From NCBI GenBank assembly GCA_002432805.1, contig DJGV01000019.1, positions 517 through 38,498 of the forward strand: DNA of 37,982 nt. The letters run 5' to 3'. The notes under the pieces are model-generated. The model was not told the origin of the DNA and made no database searches. It worked only from the letters and a program-made list of their open reading frames with translations. Shown piece by piece: positions 16,671 to 24,345 of this stretch (position 1 is the first letter of the stretch; every line of letters starts with the position of its first letter). Both the position numbers and the translations under genes were made by a program. This DNA is from Fervidobacterium sp. UBA5837. Its GTDB lineage: Bacteria > Thermotogota > Thermotogae > Thermotogales > Fervidobacteriaceae.

Positions 16671-17377
16671 AGTTTTCCCACCTCCGGAATTCTAATCCCT
16701 ATTTGTACTTTTGCACCCTCATCTACAACTTTCCATTCATCCCTTACATTCAGTTCGAAGCCTTTCTTATACACTTCTAAGGCAGTGCAATAATCTTTTC
16801 TTTTTTCATACAAAGTACCAAGCATCAGATACGTATAGATGTGTCTATCATTGAACTGGAGAGCTTTTTTTAATAACTTTTCTGCAGTGTTCAAATCAGG
16901 GAATATGGGTACTTCCAAGTATCTAACACCTGCCAAGAAAAAAGGTTCCCAATGGCCTTCACCATATTTCATCGCAAGATTAAGCTGGTCGTCGATTTTG
17001 CCTACAAGAGACAACGCCAGGAAATTGTTCTTCTGTACCCTGTGAGACAAAACAACTGCCATTGTGTAATGTGATTTCCAAAATTCTGGGAGGCTGTTTA
17101 CCAACTGCTCTGCAAGCTGGTATGCCTTTTTGGAATAATTATAGCCCATTTCGCCCCAACTGTACAGCTCAGTATAAGCTATTACCACATCGCATTTTTC
17201 TTCGTTAGAGAGTTTCGAAAAATCCAATGTATTCAAATACTTAACTAAATCATTCGCCTTTCTGTTGCCTATTAGATACTGGATGTTGTAGGATATCTCG
17301 CTCTGAGCTGCAGAAACCATAGATAGACTAAAGAGAATAAGCAGTGTACATATTATCCTGATTTTTCTAATGCCCAT
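16655..17377 (-). CDS. Exported TPR-repeat protein
   Basis: A signal peptide (KIRIICTLLILFSLSMVSAAQ) is followed by an all-helical protein of about 215 residues. Two helical repeat units with TPR spacing are visible near the C-terminus (LNTAEKLLKKALQFNDRHIYTYLMLGTLYEKRKDYCTALEVYKKGFELN). No lipobox Cys is present, so a periplasmic or secreted protein that mediates protein contacts is expected. Its start overlaps the HAD gene by 25 bp and its end overlaps hisS by 16 bp, both in different frames, which indicates tight co-transcription. No enzyme motif is seen and the function is unknown. Confidence 0.8.
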   Translation of the reverse strand: MGIRKIRIICTLLILFSLSMVSAAQSEISYNIQYLIGNRKANDLVKYLNTLDFSKLSNEEKCDVVIAYTELYSWGEMGYNYSKKAYQLAEQLVNSLPEFWKSHYTMAVVLSHRVQKNNFLALSLVGKIDDQLNLAMKYGEGHWEPFFLAGVRYLEVPIFPDLNTAEKLLKKALQFNDRHIYTYLMLGTLYEKRKDYCTALEVYKKGFELNVRDEWKVVDEGAKVQIGIRIPEVGKLCTKK

Positions 17378-18189
17378 CGTCTCACCGCGTACGCCACGCC
17401 ACCCTCATTGTTCGATTTAGTTAGGTACTTTGCATGCATCTGTACATCTTTGTGGGCATTTTGCATCACCACTGGATATCCAACCATTTTCAAAAGTCCT
17501 ATATCGTTGTAGCTATCTCCAAGGTACATTGTTTCTTCAGGTCTTACATTGAAGTATTCAAACAGAAATTTCATCGCATGTTCTTTAGAAGAATTTGGTC
17601 CGAAGACTTCGTAGAATGTTTCATTCCCAACAACGTTATTCTTGACTATACTCGTCTCATCTTTAAGCCCATCCAGCGAATTTTCCAGTGTAGTTAAGAC
17701 CAATTCTTCATTCCCCACTAGTGCTACTTCCGCCAAACCTTTTTCCTTCGATAGATGTTTTGTCACATCTTCTACAATATTCAATCTCCATGAGTTTTGC
17801 CGAAGGTAGGTTGAAAAACTACCACTGTAATCTATATCTACGTACATATCCTTTTCATCAAGAAAATCACCATAAAGTATGTAAAACAATCCAAATCTTC
17901 TAGCCTCGTTTATCACTCTTTCAGCAATCTCTGTTTGCAACGATGTCTGGTAAATTATCTTGTTTTCCATCCACTGATATATAAACGCTCCATTTTGAAA
18001 TACAACAGGGACATCAAGACCGAGTTCTTGAACATAAGCTTTTGCGGAATGGAAGTTCCTTCCAGTTGCAATACTCACATGTATACCATTCTCCATAGCC
18101 TCTCTTAAAGTCAATACGTTCTCATTTGGTATATGTTTTTCATCATCGAGTAATGTACCATCCAAATCAGTAACAATTAATCTCACCAC
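17353..18189 (-). CDS. Cof-type HAD-superfamily phosphatase
   Basis: A haloacid dehalogenase-like phosphatase of the Cof/YidA group. Motif I is LIVTDLDGTLLDDEKHIP with the nucleophile and acid Asp residues, motif II is SIATGRNF, the lysine is in SSKEHAMKFL, and motif IV is TMYLGDSYNDIGLLKMVG. The middle ~100 residues form the C2 cap. Length is 278 residues, which is usual. The start is GTG 18189 after GGAGG. Substrates of this group are typically sugar phosphates or cofactor phosphates and cannot be decided here. It follows the nucleotidylyltransferase gene by 52 bp on the same strand. Confidence 0.93.
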   Translation of the reverse strand: MVRLIVTDLDGTLLDDEKHIPNENVLTLREAMENGIHVSIATGRNFHSAKAYVQELGLDVPVVFQNGAFIYQWMENKIIYQTSLQTEIAERVINEARRFGLFYILYGDFLDEKDMYVDIDYSGSFSTYLRQNSWRLNIVEDVTKHLSKEKGLAEVALVGNEELVLTTLENSLDGLKDETSIVKNNVVGNETFYEVFGPNSSKEHAMKFLFEYFNVRPEETMYLGDSYNDIGLLKMVGYPVVMQNAHKDVQMHAKYLTKSNNEGGVAYAVRRWALEKSG

Positions 18190-18241
18190 TTTTATTTCCT
18201 CCTGATGTTTGGGCTTTAATCACCGTAAGAAATATCGCAAA

Positions 18242-19321
18242 CTATTTTGAAACAACTACTTTGCTCAAATCTCCCGCTATTATTTGTACACCTTTTGGTT
18301 TTCCGTCGTTTTCCAATATCTCCACTTTCTTACCAATAAGCGATGAATCTATCCTTGAAGAAAGGCTTGATATCCTTACTTCGTCCATCACGATGGAATT
18401 TTCAATCTCACAGTTTTCGATCAGAACGCCATCACCTATGGACGTGTATGGACCTACGTATGCATTTGATATAGTACAGTTCTTACCAATTATGACTGGT
18501 CCACGCACAACGCTGTTTACAACTTCGGTTCCCTCGCCAACGCTCACGCGACCATTGAGCGATGAACTGGCTTCTATCATACCATCTATTCGGAAATCTT
18601 CGACAACATCATCCAGTATTTTGTGGTTCGCTTCGAGCAGGTCCTCTGGTTTACCCGTGTCTTTCCACCACCCATATATTATGTGTCCCTCAACCGTTCC
18701 TCTGTTTCTTATAAGCCAATCTATGGCATCTGTGATTTCATACTCACCGCGCCAAGAAGGTTTTATGTTGGCAATTCCATCAAAGATATCTTTTCTGAAG
18801 AGATAGAGACCAATTATAGCAAGATTTGACTCAGGCTCCTTAGGTTTTTCAACAGTTTTTACTATCCTGTTGTTCTCTAAAACCGCTATTCCAAATCTTG
18901 ATGGATCATCTACAGGCGATAACATGATGAGTGCACTCAAATCTTTCTTTTCCTTGAAATCTTCTACAAATGGCCTTATGTCATCCATGATAAGATTATC
19001 ACCTAAGTACATCAAAAAATCATCTTCACCGAGAAAATCGTGGGCCATGAGCACAGCATGTGCAAGACCCTTTGGTTCTAATTGAACGATGTATGTGATA
19101 TCTATTCCATATTTACTGCCATCACCAAGGGTACTTTCAAAATCTGTCTTGTTTTCCGGACTAACGATCATACCTATTTGGGTAATACCAACACTTTTGA
19201 TCTTTTCAATAGTGTAAAGTATGACTGGTTTGTTTGCAACGGGTATGAGATGTTTTGCCGTTGTGTAAGTAAGTGGTCTCAACCTCGTACCTTTTCCTGC
19301 ACACAAAACTATAGCTTTCAT
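18242..19321 (-). CDS. Glucose-1-phosphate thymidylyltransferase-like nucleotidylyltransferase, long form
   Basis: The enzyme joins a nucleotide to a sugar 1-phosphate. The N-terminal signature is MKAIVLCAGKGTRLRPLTYT, with AKHLIPVANKP, LMYLGDN (metal Asp), RFGIAVLENNRIVKTVEKP and WRGEYEITDAIDWLI as in RmlA/RfbA. Residues ~250-359 form a left-handed beta-helix with hexapeptide-like repeats (VVRGPVIIGKNCTISNAYVGPYTSIGDGVLIEN), so this is the long, two-domain type of 359 residues. That type is found without rmlBCD in many bacteria and archaea and its nucleotide and sugar preference varies. None of rmlB, rmlC or rmlD is nearby. The ATG follows GAGGAGG. It may supply activated sugar to the envelope cluster. 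Confidence 0.9.
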   Translation of the reverse strand: MKAIVLCAGKGTRLRPLTYTTAKHLIPVANKPVILYTIEKIKSVGITQIGMIVSPENKTDFESTLGDGSKYGIDITYIVQLEPKGLAHAVLMAHDFLGEDDFLMYLGDNLIMDDIRPFVEDFKEKKDLSALIMLSPVDDPSRFGIAVLENNRIVKTVEKPKEPESNLAIIGLYLFRKDIFDGIANIKPSWRGEYEITDAIDWLIRNRGTVEGHIIYGWWKDTGKPEDLLEANHKILDDVVEDFRIDGMIEASSSLNGRVSVGEGTEVVNSVVRGPVIIGKNCTISNAYVGPYTSIGDGVLIENCEIENSIVMDEVRISSLSSRIDSSLIGKKVEILENDGKPKGVQIIAGDLSKVVVSK

Positions 19322-19383
19322 ATAAAAGCCTCCTCTTTAAAGATATTTGAATGTTTCATCTTTTCTCAACATTATGTATCGAT

Positions 19384-19389
19384 ATTATA
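19384..19389 (-). promoter_or_regulatory. Extended -10 promoter element for the nucleotidylyltransferase gene
   Basis: The minus strand carries TGGTATAAT, an extended -10 with a perfect hexamer. A TTGAAA lies 15 bp upstream, slightly close for a -35. The predicted start is near 19377, about 56 nt before the ATG. Confidence 0.6.
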
Positions 19390-19494
19390 CCACTTTCTCA
19401 ACAATTTCAAATTACATAGTACCTGATTTGAAAGGCAACAAGTAGATATTTGATTGATATCTTATCAACTTGCCAATTCATGAAATCGCACGAG

Positions 19495-19521
19495 TTTTCT
19501 TGGCATTATTTTGCAAGAAAA
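19495..19521. repeat. Inverted repeat upstream of glnA
   Basis: Arms TTTTCTTG and CAAGAAAA are perfectly complementary over 8 bp with an 11-bp centre. It has no trailing T run, so it is not a typical terminator. It does not match the GlnR consensus. It lies about 90 bp upstream of the possible glnA -35 and could be an operator or chance. Confidence 0.3.
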
Positions 19522-19584
19522 AGTATACAGAAGAAACAAAAAGGTTAGTACTCCATATCACTCATAGAGGCACTTTGAGAGTTC

Positions 19585-19613
19585 TTGATTGATTTGATGT
19601 ATTGCCATATGAA
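19585..19613 (+). promoter_or_regulatory. Possible promoter of glnA
   Basis: TTGATT (19585-19590) and TATGAA (19608-19613) are spaced by 17 bp. The -10 matches consensus poorly, so it may need an activator or may not be the true promoter. Confidence 0.3.
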
Positions 19614-19678
19614 TGGTAACATTAAACTAGCGTATTGGTAAACTGTACATACAAAGCGTCAAAAATGGAGGGGTGTCG

Positions 19679-21049
19679 ATGAACATAGGCCAAGTATTAA
19701 AGGTTGTTGATCAAGAAGGTATAGATTTTATCGATTTGAAAGTTGTAGACCTTTGGGGAAGATGGAGACACGTTACACTCGCAAGGGATAATTTTTCAGA
19801 AAAGACGTTTAAAGAGGGTGTAGGTTTCGATGCTTCAAATCTTGGTTATGCGGATGTATTCAGTAGCGATATGGTGATAATCCCAGACCCAGAGACAGCG
19901 TTTGTCGAAGAATACGATGGTGAAAAGGTACTTTCCATGATATGCGATGTCTACGAAGTAGACAATATGCAACCATGTAGCCATGACCCAAGGACAATTT
20001 TAAAAAAGACACTTGAATCGATAGGAGATATTGCAGACGAAGTGTACCTCGGGCCAGAGTACGAGTTTCACATTTTTGAGGATGTACGATACAAGATTTC
20101 GAGTAATGAAGTAATGTTTCAAGTCGATAGTTCCGAAGGATTTTGGAAGTCTGGAGAAGCGGGTGAGTACTTTGTTGGAAGAAAAAAGGGGTATCACAGG
20201 ATACCTCCATTTGATAGACTTATGGAAGTGAGGAACGCAATCGTTAAGAAATTAATCGAGTATGGTGTACCTGTCAAATACCATCACCATGAAGTTGGCA
20301 CTTGCCAAGTTGAAATAGAACTCCAGCTCGTTGATGCATTACATGCTGCTGATTACACAATGCTCATAAAGCATGTTGCAAGAATGGTTGCAAGAGAATT
20401 TGGGTACATAATAACATTCATGCCAAAACCACTTTACGATGAGGCAGGAAATGGTATGCATGTCCATCAATTTTTGAAAAAGGATGGCAAGAATATATTC
20501 GACGGGAACAAGTTGTACAACCTTTCTCAAGAAGCACTCTATTACATTGGTGGTATACTGAAGAATGCTTCATCGTTGATGGCTTTCACAAATCCATCCA
20601 CCAATTCTTACAGAAGGCTCGTACCTGGATTTGAAGCACCTACAAATGCTGTCTTTGCACTAGCCAACAGGACGGCTGCTATAAGAATACCTGCTTACGT
20701 CAAAGATCCAGAGAAGAGAAGAGTGGAATTTAGAACGATTGACGCAACTTGCAATCCGTATCTTGCGTATGCAGCTATGATCCTTGCCGGTATTCAAGGA
20801 ATAAGAGATCAGATAGATCCAACAACTGAGGGATTTGGTCCATTCGAGGGCGACATGTACGAGAAGGATTTGAAACCACTTCCGAAGAGTTTAGAGGAGA
20901 GCTGTAATGCAGTTATAGCCAATGATAAATTCCTTTCAACTTTCCCAAGAGAACTTACAGAACACTGGGTCAAAGTAAAACTTCAAGAAGAAAGGCAAGT
21001 GTTATCCATCCCACATCCGAAAGAATATGATTTATATTTTGACGTATAG
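19679..21049 (+). CDS. glnA: Glutamine synthetase, type I
   Basis: GlnA condenses glutamate and ammonia to glutamine using ATP and is the main ammonia-assimilating enzyme. Family motifs are in order: FIDLKVVDLWGRWRHVT, EYEFHIFED (metal Glu), GNGMHVHQFL (ATP/metal His), NPSTNSYRRLVPGFEAPTN, NRTAAIRIPAY, and RRVEFRTIDATCNPYLAYAAMILAG. Length of 456 residues is usual. In the C-terminal segment where adenylylated enzymes have a Tyr before LP (NLYDLP-like), this protein reads DLKPLP, so the adenylylation site looks absent. GTG 19673 is in frame but lies inside the ribosome binding site GGAGGGG; ATG 19679 is chosen. It is monocistronic, ending at a strong terminator. Confidence 0.96.
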   Translation: MNIGQVLKVVDQEGIDFIDLKVVDLWGRWRHVTLARDNFSEKTFKEGVGFDASNLGYADVFSSDMVIIPDPETAFVEEYDGEKVLSMICDVYEVDNMQPCSHDPRTILKKTLESIGDIADEVYLGPEYEFHIFEDVRYKISSNEVMFQVDSSEGFWKSGEAGEYFVGRKKGYHRIPPFDRLMEVRNAIVKKLIEYGVPVKYHHHEVGTCQVEIELQLVDALHAADYTMLIKHVARMVAREFGYIITFMPKPLYDEAGNGMHVHQFLKKDGKNIFDGNKLYNLSQEALYYIGGILKNASSLMAFTNPSTNSYRRLVPGFEAPTNAVFALANRTAAIRIPAYVKDPEKRRVEFRTIDATCNPYLAYAAMILAGIQGIRDQIDPTTEGFGPFEGDMYEKDLKPLPKSLEESCNAVIANDKFLSTFPRELTEHWVKVKLQEERQVLSIPHPKEYDLYFDV

Positions 21050-21075
21050 GGCTTTTCCTCCTTCCTCATACCTCC

Positions 21076-21109
21076 TGCCCCTTCGATGAAGGGGCATTTT
21101 TATTTTTTT
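21076..21109 (+). terminator. Rho-independent terminator of glnA
   Basis: A perfect 9-bp stem (TGCCCCTTC at 21076-21084, GAAGGGGCA at 21088-21096) with a GAT loop is followed by TTTTTATTTTTTT. The end of the T run overlaps the -35 of the next promoter. Confidence 0.95.
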
Positions 21110-21136
21110 GCAATCTTCACACAAATATTGTAAAAT
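21108..21136 (+). promoter_or_regulatory. Promoter of the LytS/LytTR two-component genes
   Basis: TTGCAA (21108-21113) and TAAAAT (21131-21136) are spaced by 17 bp. The predicted start is near 21143, giving a 42-nt leader to the TTG start codon at 21185. Confidence 0.65.
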
Positions 21137-21184
21137 ATGAAATGAAGTATGCGAGCAATATCTAAACTGAAAGGAATGATTTAA

Positions 21185-22171
21185 TTGAGATTCCTACTTT
21201 TTCTGCAGCTAATCGCTGTTGTAATTTTTATCTTCATCATGTATCTCATACCAGCAAATCTCTATCTTGTTTCCATCATCTCGATATTTGTGATAGTAAA
21301 CACAGTTGGAATAACCTATTACATATTGAGGTCATGGGCCGCAGATCTGAAAAATGAAGGTACAAAATCGAAGGTATCCTTTGCATTCTCTCTAATTGGA
21401 GTCATTTTTGCTATTGTTTTCTTGCTCATTAACCTTTCAAATTTTTGGCTAAGTAAGTATAGTTACGACAAATTCCTCAACTTCACTAATGCCTTAGCGC
21501 TCGTAACAACGTTTCTCTTGGCTTCATTTGGCATATCGTACGTAGCACTGAAGCGAGAGTTACAAAAGCAGATAGGTGAATATGAAAAGTTAAATAAAAT
21601 AAAATTGGAAACAGAATTTCAACTTCTAAAATCAAAAGTCAATCCACACTTTCTCTTCAATTCGATAGGTACAGCAATATCGATGTTGGAGATAGGAAAC
21701 GATCAAAAAGAAATAGCACAATACCTGTCATCACTGGCAGAGCTTTTCAGAACTACAATTGATGCTCCGGATGTTTGGAGTTTGCAAGAAGAGTACGATA
21801 TGATAGAAAAATATCTAAGAGTGCAAAAAGTTCGGCTTGATGAAAAATTATCGTATGAGTTGATACTTCCAAAAGGATGCAAAAACTTGAAGGTACCCTC
21901 CTTGCTCTTGCAACCTATCGTTGAAAATTCGATTGTTCACGGCATATCGAAGAGCACAAAGCCATGTTTTATCAAAGTCATGTGTGAACGCTCTGAAGCT
22001 TACGTTATTTTAACTGTACAAGACGACGGAGTGGGCTCAGAGAATTTGCAAAATGGTACTGGACTGAACTTAGTTGAGAAGAGATTGAAACTATTTTCTT
22101 CTGGAAGCAACATGGACATTCTGAGTAGTGCTGAAAATGGAACTGTTGTAAGGATATTTCTCAAAATCTGA
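21185..22171 (+). CDS. LytS-type sensor histidine kinase
   Basis: A membrane histidine kinase of the His_kinase (LytS/YehU) family. Four hydrophobic helices occupy about residues 3-21, 24-47, 64-87 and 98-118, followed by a charged coiled-coil linker. The phosphoacceptor box is LLKSKVNPHFLFNSIGTAI with His155. PSLLLQPIVENSIVHGI is the N box and VQDDGVGSENLQNGTGLNLVEKRL is the G box of the ATPase domain. No extracellular sensory domain is present, so it likely senses the membrane or a ligand within it. The TTG start is 9 nt after AAGGA; the 328-residue length fits. Its partner regulator starts 17 bp after its stop. Confidence 0.93.
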   Translation: MRFLLFLQLIAVVIFIFIMYLIPANLYLVSIISIFVIVNTVGITYYILRSWAADLKNEGTKSKVSFAFSLIGVIFAIVFLLINLSNFWLSKYSYDKFLNFTNALALVTTFLLASFGISYVALKRELQKQIGEYEKLNKIKLETEFQLLKSKVNPHFLFNSIGTAISMLEIGNDQKEIAQYLSSLAELFRTTIDAPDVWSLQEEYDMIEKYLRVQKVRLDEKLSYELILPKGCKNLKVPSLLLQPIVENSIVHGISKSTKPCFIKVMCERSEAYVILTVQDDGVGSENLQNGTGLNLVEKRLKLFSSGSNMDILSSAENGTVVRIFLKI

Positions 22172-22188
22172 AGAAGGGGTTGCGTAAT

Positions 22189-22959
22189 ATGAGATGCGTG
22201 ATAGTCGAGGATGAAAAAATCCAAGCATTCATGCTCGAGAAGTTACTTAAGGAAGAAGGAATAGATGTCTTAGCTGTTGAAAACGATGCTGAAGTAGCAA
22301 TCAAGAGCATAGATTCACTCAGGCCAGATGTGGTCTTTCTTGATATAAATTTAGGCGCTTACGATGGATTCTATGTTATCGAGAGATTGTCATACAAGCC
22401 TTATGTTGTCTTTACTACTGCATATTCAGAATATGCAATTAAGGCATTTGAAGAAAACGCTGTTGACTACGTACTGAAACCTATCAATAGGGAAAGACTG
22501 AAAAAGACATTGGATAGATTGAAGAGAGTAAATCAAACAGCAATTAGTAAGATTAACGAGATAAGAGATTACAATCAAGATGTGAAAATAGAAAAGGTTA
22601 TCAACCAGGTACGTTCTGAACCTTCCCTGTCAAACAGAAACAAAATACCCATTGAATCAGATGACGAAATAAGCTTTGTAGACTTTGACGACATAATTTA
22701 CATTATGTCCGATAATGCAATGACGTATGTCATAACCAACAAAGAAAAGTATGCCACCAATGAAACACTAAAAGAATACGAAAAAAAGCTCCCAAGTAAT
22801 AAGTTCTTGAGAGCCCACAAGTCTTACATTGTTTCGATTGATCATATAAAAAAAGTGCTTAAAAATTATTTAGGGTCAACGAGCTTAATGATGGACAACG
22901 ATGACATCATTCCAGTAGGAAGGGTTTACAAAGATAATCTCAAAAAAATACTGCAATGA
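22189..22959 (+). CDS. LytTR-family response regulator
   Basis: The receiver domain (residues 1 to ~120) shows the acidic pair in CVIVEDEKIQ, the phosphoacceptor Asp52 in VVFLDINLGAYDGF, the Thr of VVFTTAYSEYA and the Lys of YVLKPI. A LytTR DNA-binding domain covers about residues 155-256 (IPIESDDEISFVDFDDIIYI, then FLRAHKSYIVSIDHIKKV). Such regulators bind DNA as beta-sheet domains. AAGGGG (22174-22179) sits 9 nt before ATG 22189, which is preferred to an in-frame TTG at 22180. Targets are unknown. In many bacteria LytS/LytR pairs control murein turnover or metabolite uptake; no target gene lies downstream because the next gene is convergent. Confidence 0.94.
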   Translation: MRCVIVEDEKIQAFMLEKLLKEEGIDVLAVENDAEVAIKSIDSLRPDVVFLDINLGAYDGFYVIERLSYKPYVVFTTAYSEYAIKAFEENAVDYVLKPINRERLKKTLDRLKRVNQTAISKINEIRDYNQDVKIEKVINQVRSEPSLSNRNKIPIESDDEISFVDFDDIIYIMSDNAMTYVITNKEKYATNETLKEYEKKLPSNKFLRAHKSYIVSIDHIKKVLKNYLGSTSLMMDNDDIIPVGRVYKDNLKKILQ

Positions 22960-22980
22960 ATGTAATTACAACGTGCTATA

Positions 22981-24345
22981 TCATTCAGGCATGATCTTTA
23001 CGATGCCTTCGTACGTACCATTCTTCATGCTCATGCCAGAATAAAGTGCTACATTTCCATTTAGAGTTGCATCGAAGAGCATTCCATAATCTGAATTGAT
23101 ACTACGTTCTACAACTACAGGGGTAGAAGCCCTATCAGTCAACACAAAATCACCATACCAAGGTTGTTTCGTACCATTTACATCCTTGTATCCAGCAAAG
23201 ATTAATCTATCTTCTTCATAATCAGAATTGAGAACACTTATGGACTGCAACCTAACGTTTGTACCAAAAGTCTTCAGATACTGTACTCCGCCCATATCGT
23301 TGAGTTTTGCAACAAATGCCTTTTCTACATAACTGTTGCCATTACCAGATCTTTCAGTCGTGTAACCACCAACGAATATATCCTTGCCATCAACTTTCAA
23401 GTCAAACGGCCATACAGCTTGGCCATTTACAAGCTGAGTCTTCCAAACAAGTTCACCATTGCCACTGTATGCGACTACATATCCTTCATACCTCGTACCA
23501 TCTGTGAACGAATTAGATGAACCCGCTATGATAATTGTATCACTTTCCTCTATGTATCCAATGCTGTATGCTCTATCCCATCTTATCCCACCAAAACTCT
23601 TGTCCCAAAGAATATTTCCATTATTGTCTATCTTAACAATCCAAAAATCATGTTCACCGTAATTTTCAGAAACATCTCCACCCTTCATGTAATTATCACC
23701 AACGAAGGCATATCCACCTTTTACCTTGAATATTTTGTATGCTCTATCCCAGTCTGGCCCACCGTAAGTTTTGTACCATACAAGTTTTCCATCTTTGGTC
23801 AATTTCAAAACCAATGCATCGTATCTTCCACGCACATTCAAAGATGGAGAGGCTGCAATACCCAAAACTACGTATCCGTCGTTCTCTTCAACAATATCGT
23901 ATCCCCACTCGTCACCATCATTTCCAAACTCGTATTTCCACGTTAAGTTGCCATTTTCATCGAATCTTGCAACGATGAGCTGATACTTTGTGTTTTGCTC
24001 CCTCAACACTGTGCCAACCGATATCATTCCATCGGAGGCCGCTATCGTCCTATAAAGTCTAGTTTCAAGTGCTTGATCATAGACTATATCACCTTCATTG
24101 ATATTCATCGAAGAAGCATTAGAGCCATTGGAATCCTTTAATCCATTCTTTGATCCAGTAACAAAGGCAACCAAATTACCAACAATCCCAGAAGAACTTT
24201 CAGAATCCTTCTGTGGATTGAAAAACGAAAATGCAACAGTCACCATTGCCACAAGTAAAACGATGGGCAAAATAATCTTTAAAATCATGCCACTCTTTTT
24301 TCCTCTTTTTCTTTTCTTAGCCACTTTTTCCGCGTCTAATCTCAA
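22981..24345 (-). CDS. Membrane-anchored repeat protein, beta-propeller-like, coupled to dnaJ
   Basis: A basic N-terminus (KKRKRGKKSG) and one transmembrane helix (IILPIVLLVAMVTVAFSFF) are followed by about 400 extracytoplasmic residues. Roughly five beta-rich repeats of 45-60 residues run from about residue 105 to 400; the clearest read WYKTYGGPDWDRAYKI and WDKSFGGIRWDRAYSIGYI, each followed by a run such as GGYAFVGD or DTIIIAGSS. This looks like a beta-propeller of unknown ligand. There are no catalytic motifs. The TTG start overlaps the dnaJ stop as TTGA and has AAAGGGG 7 nt upstream, so it is the fourth gene of the hrcA-grpE-dnaJ operon and should be heat-responsive. A link to envelope proteostasis is inference only. 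Confidence 0.75.
   Translation of the reverse strand: MRLDAEKVAKKRKRGKKSGMILKIILPIVLLVAMVTVAFSFFNPQKDSESSSGIVGNLVAFVTGSKNGLKDSNGSNASSMNINEGDIVYDQALETRLYRTIAASDGMISVGTVLREQNTKYQLIVARFDENGNLTWKYEFGNDGDEWGYDIVEENDGYVVLGIAASPSLNVRGRYDALVLKLTKDGKLVWYKTYGGPDWDRAYKIFKVKGGYAFVGDNYMKGGDVSENYGEHDFWIVKIDNNGNILWDKSFGGIRWDRAYSIGYIEESDTIIIAGSSNSFTDGTRYEGYVVAYSGNGELVWKTQLVNGQAVWPFDLKVDGKDIFVGGYTTERSGNGNSYVEKAFVAKLNDMGGVQYLKTFGTNVRLQSISVLNSDYEEDRLIFAGYKDVNGTKQPWYGDFVLTDRASTPVVVERSINSDYGMLFDATLNGNVALYSGMSMKNGTYEGIVKIMPE

Larger units (their letters stand above)
19322..19678. other. Divergent intergenic region, about 357 bp
   Basis: This gap separates the minus-strand nucleotidylyltransferase and plus-strand glnA. 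Near its left end a minus-strand extended -10 (TGGTATAAT, hexamer at 19384-19389) can drive the nucleotidylyltransferase gene. An inverted repeat, TTTTCTTG (19495-19502) and CAAGAAAA (19514-19521), lies in the centre. A weak plus-strand promoter (TTGATT at 19585-19590, TATGAA at 19608-19613, spacer 17) precedes glnA. No gene, tRNA or recognised riboswitch is seen. Confidence 0.5.

Noticed and set aside
18261..18806. Open frame of 181 codons on the plus strand inside the nucleotidylyltransferase gene
   Set aside because: It is the shadow of the beta-helix domain; no start signal.
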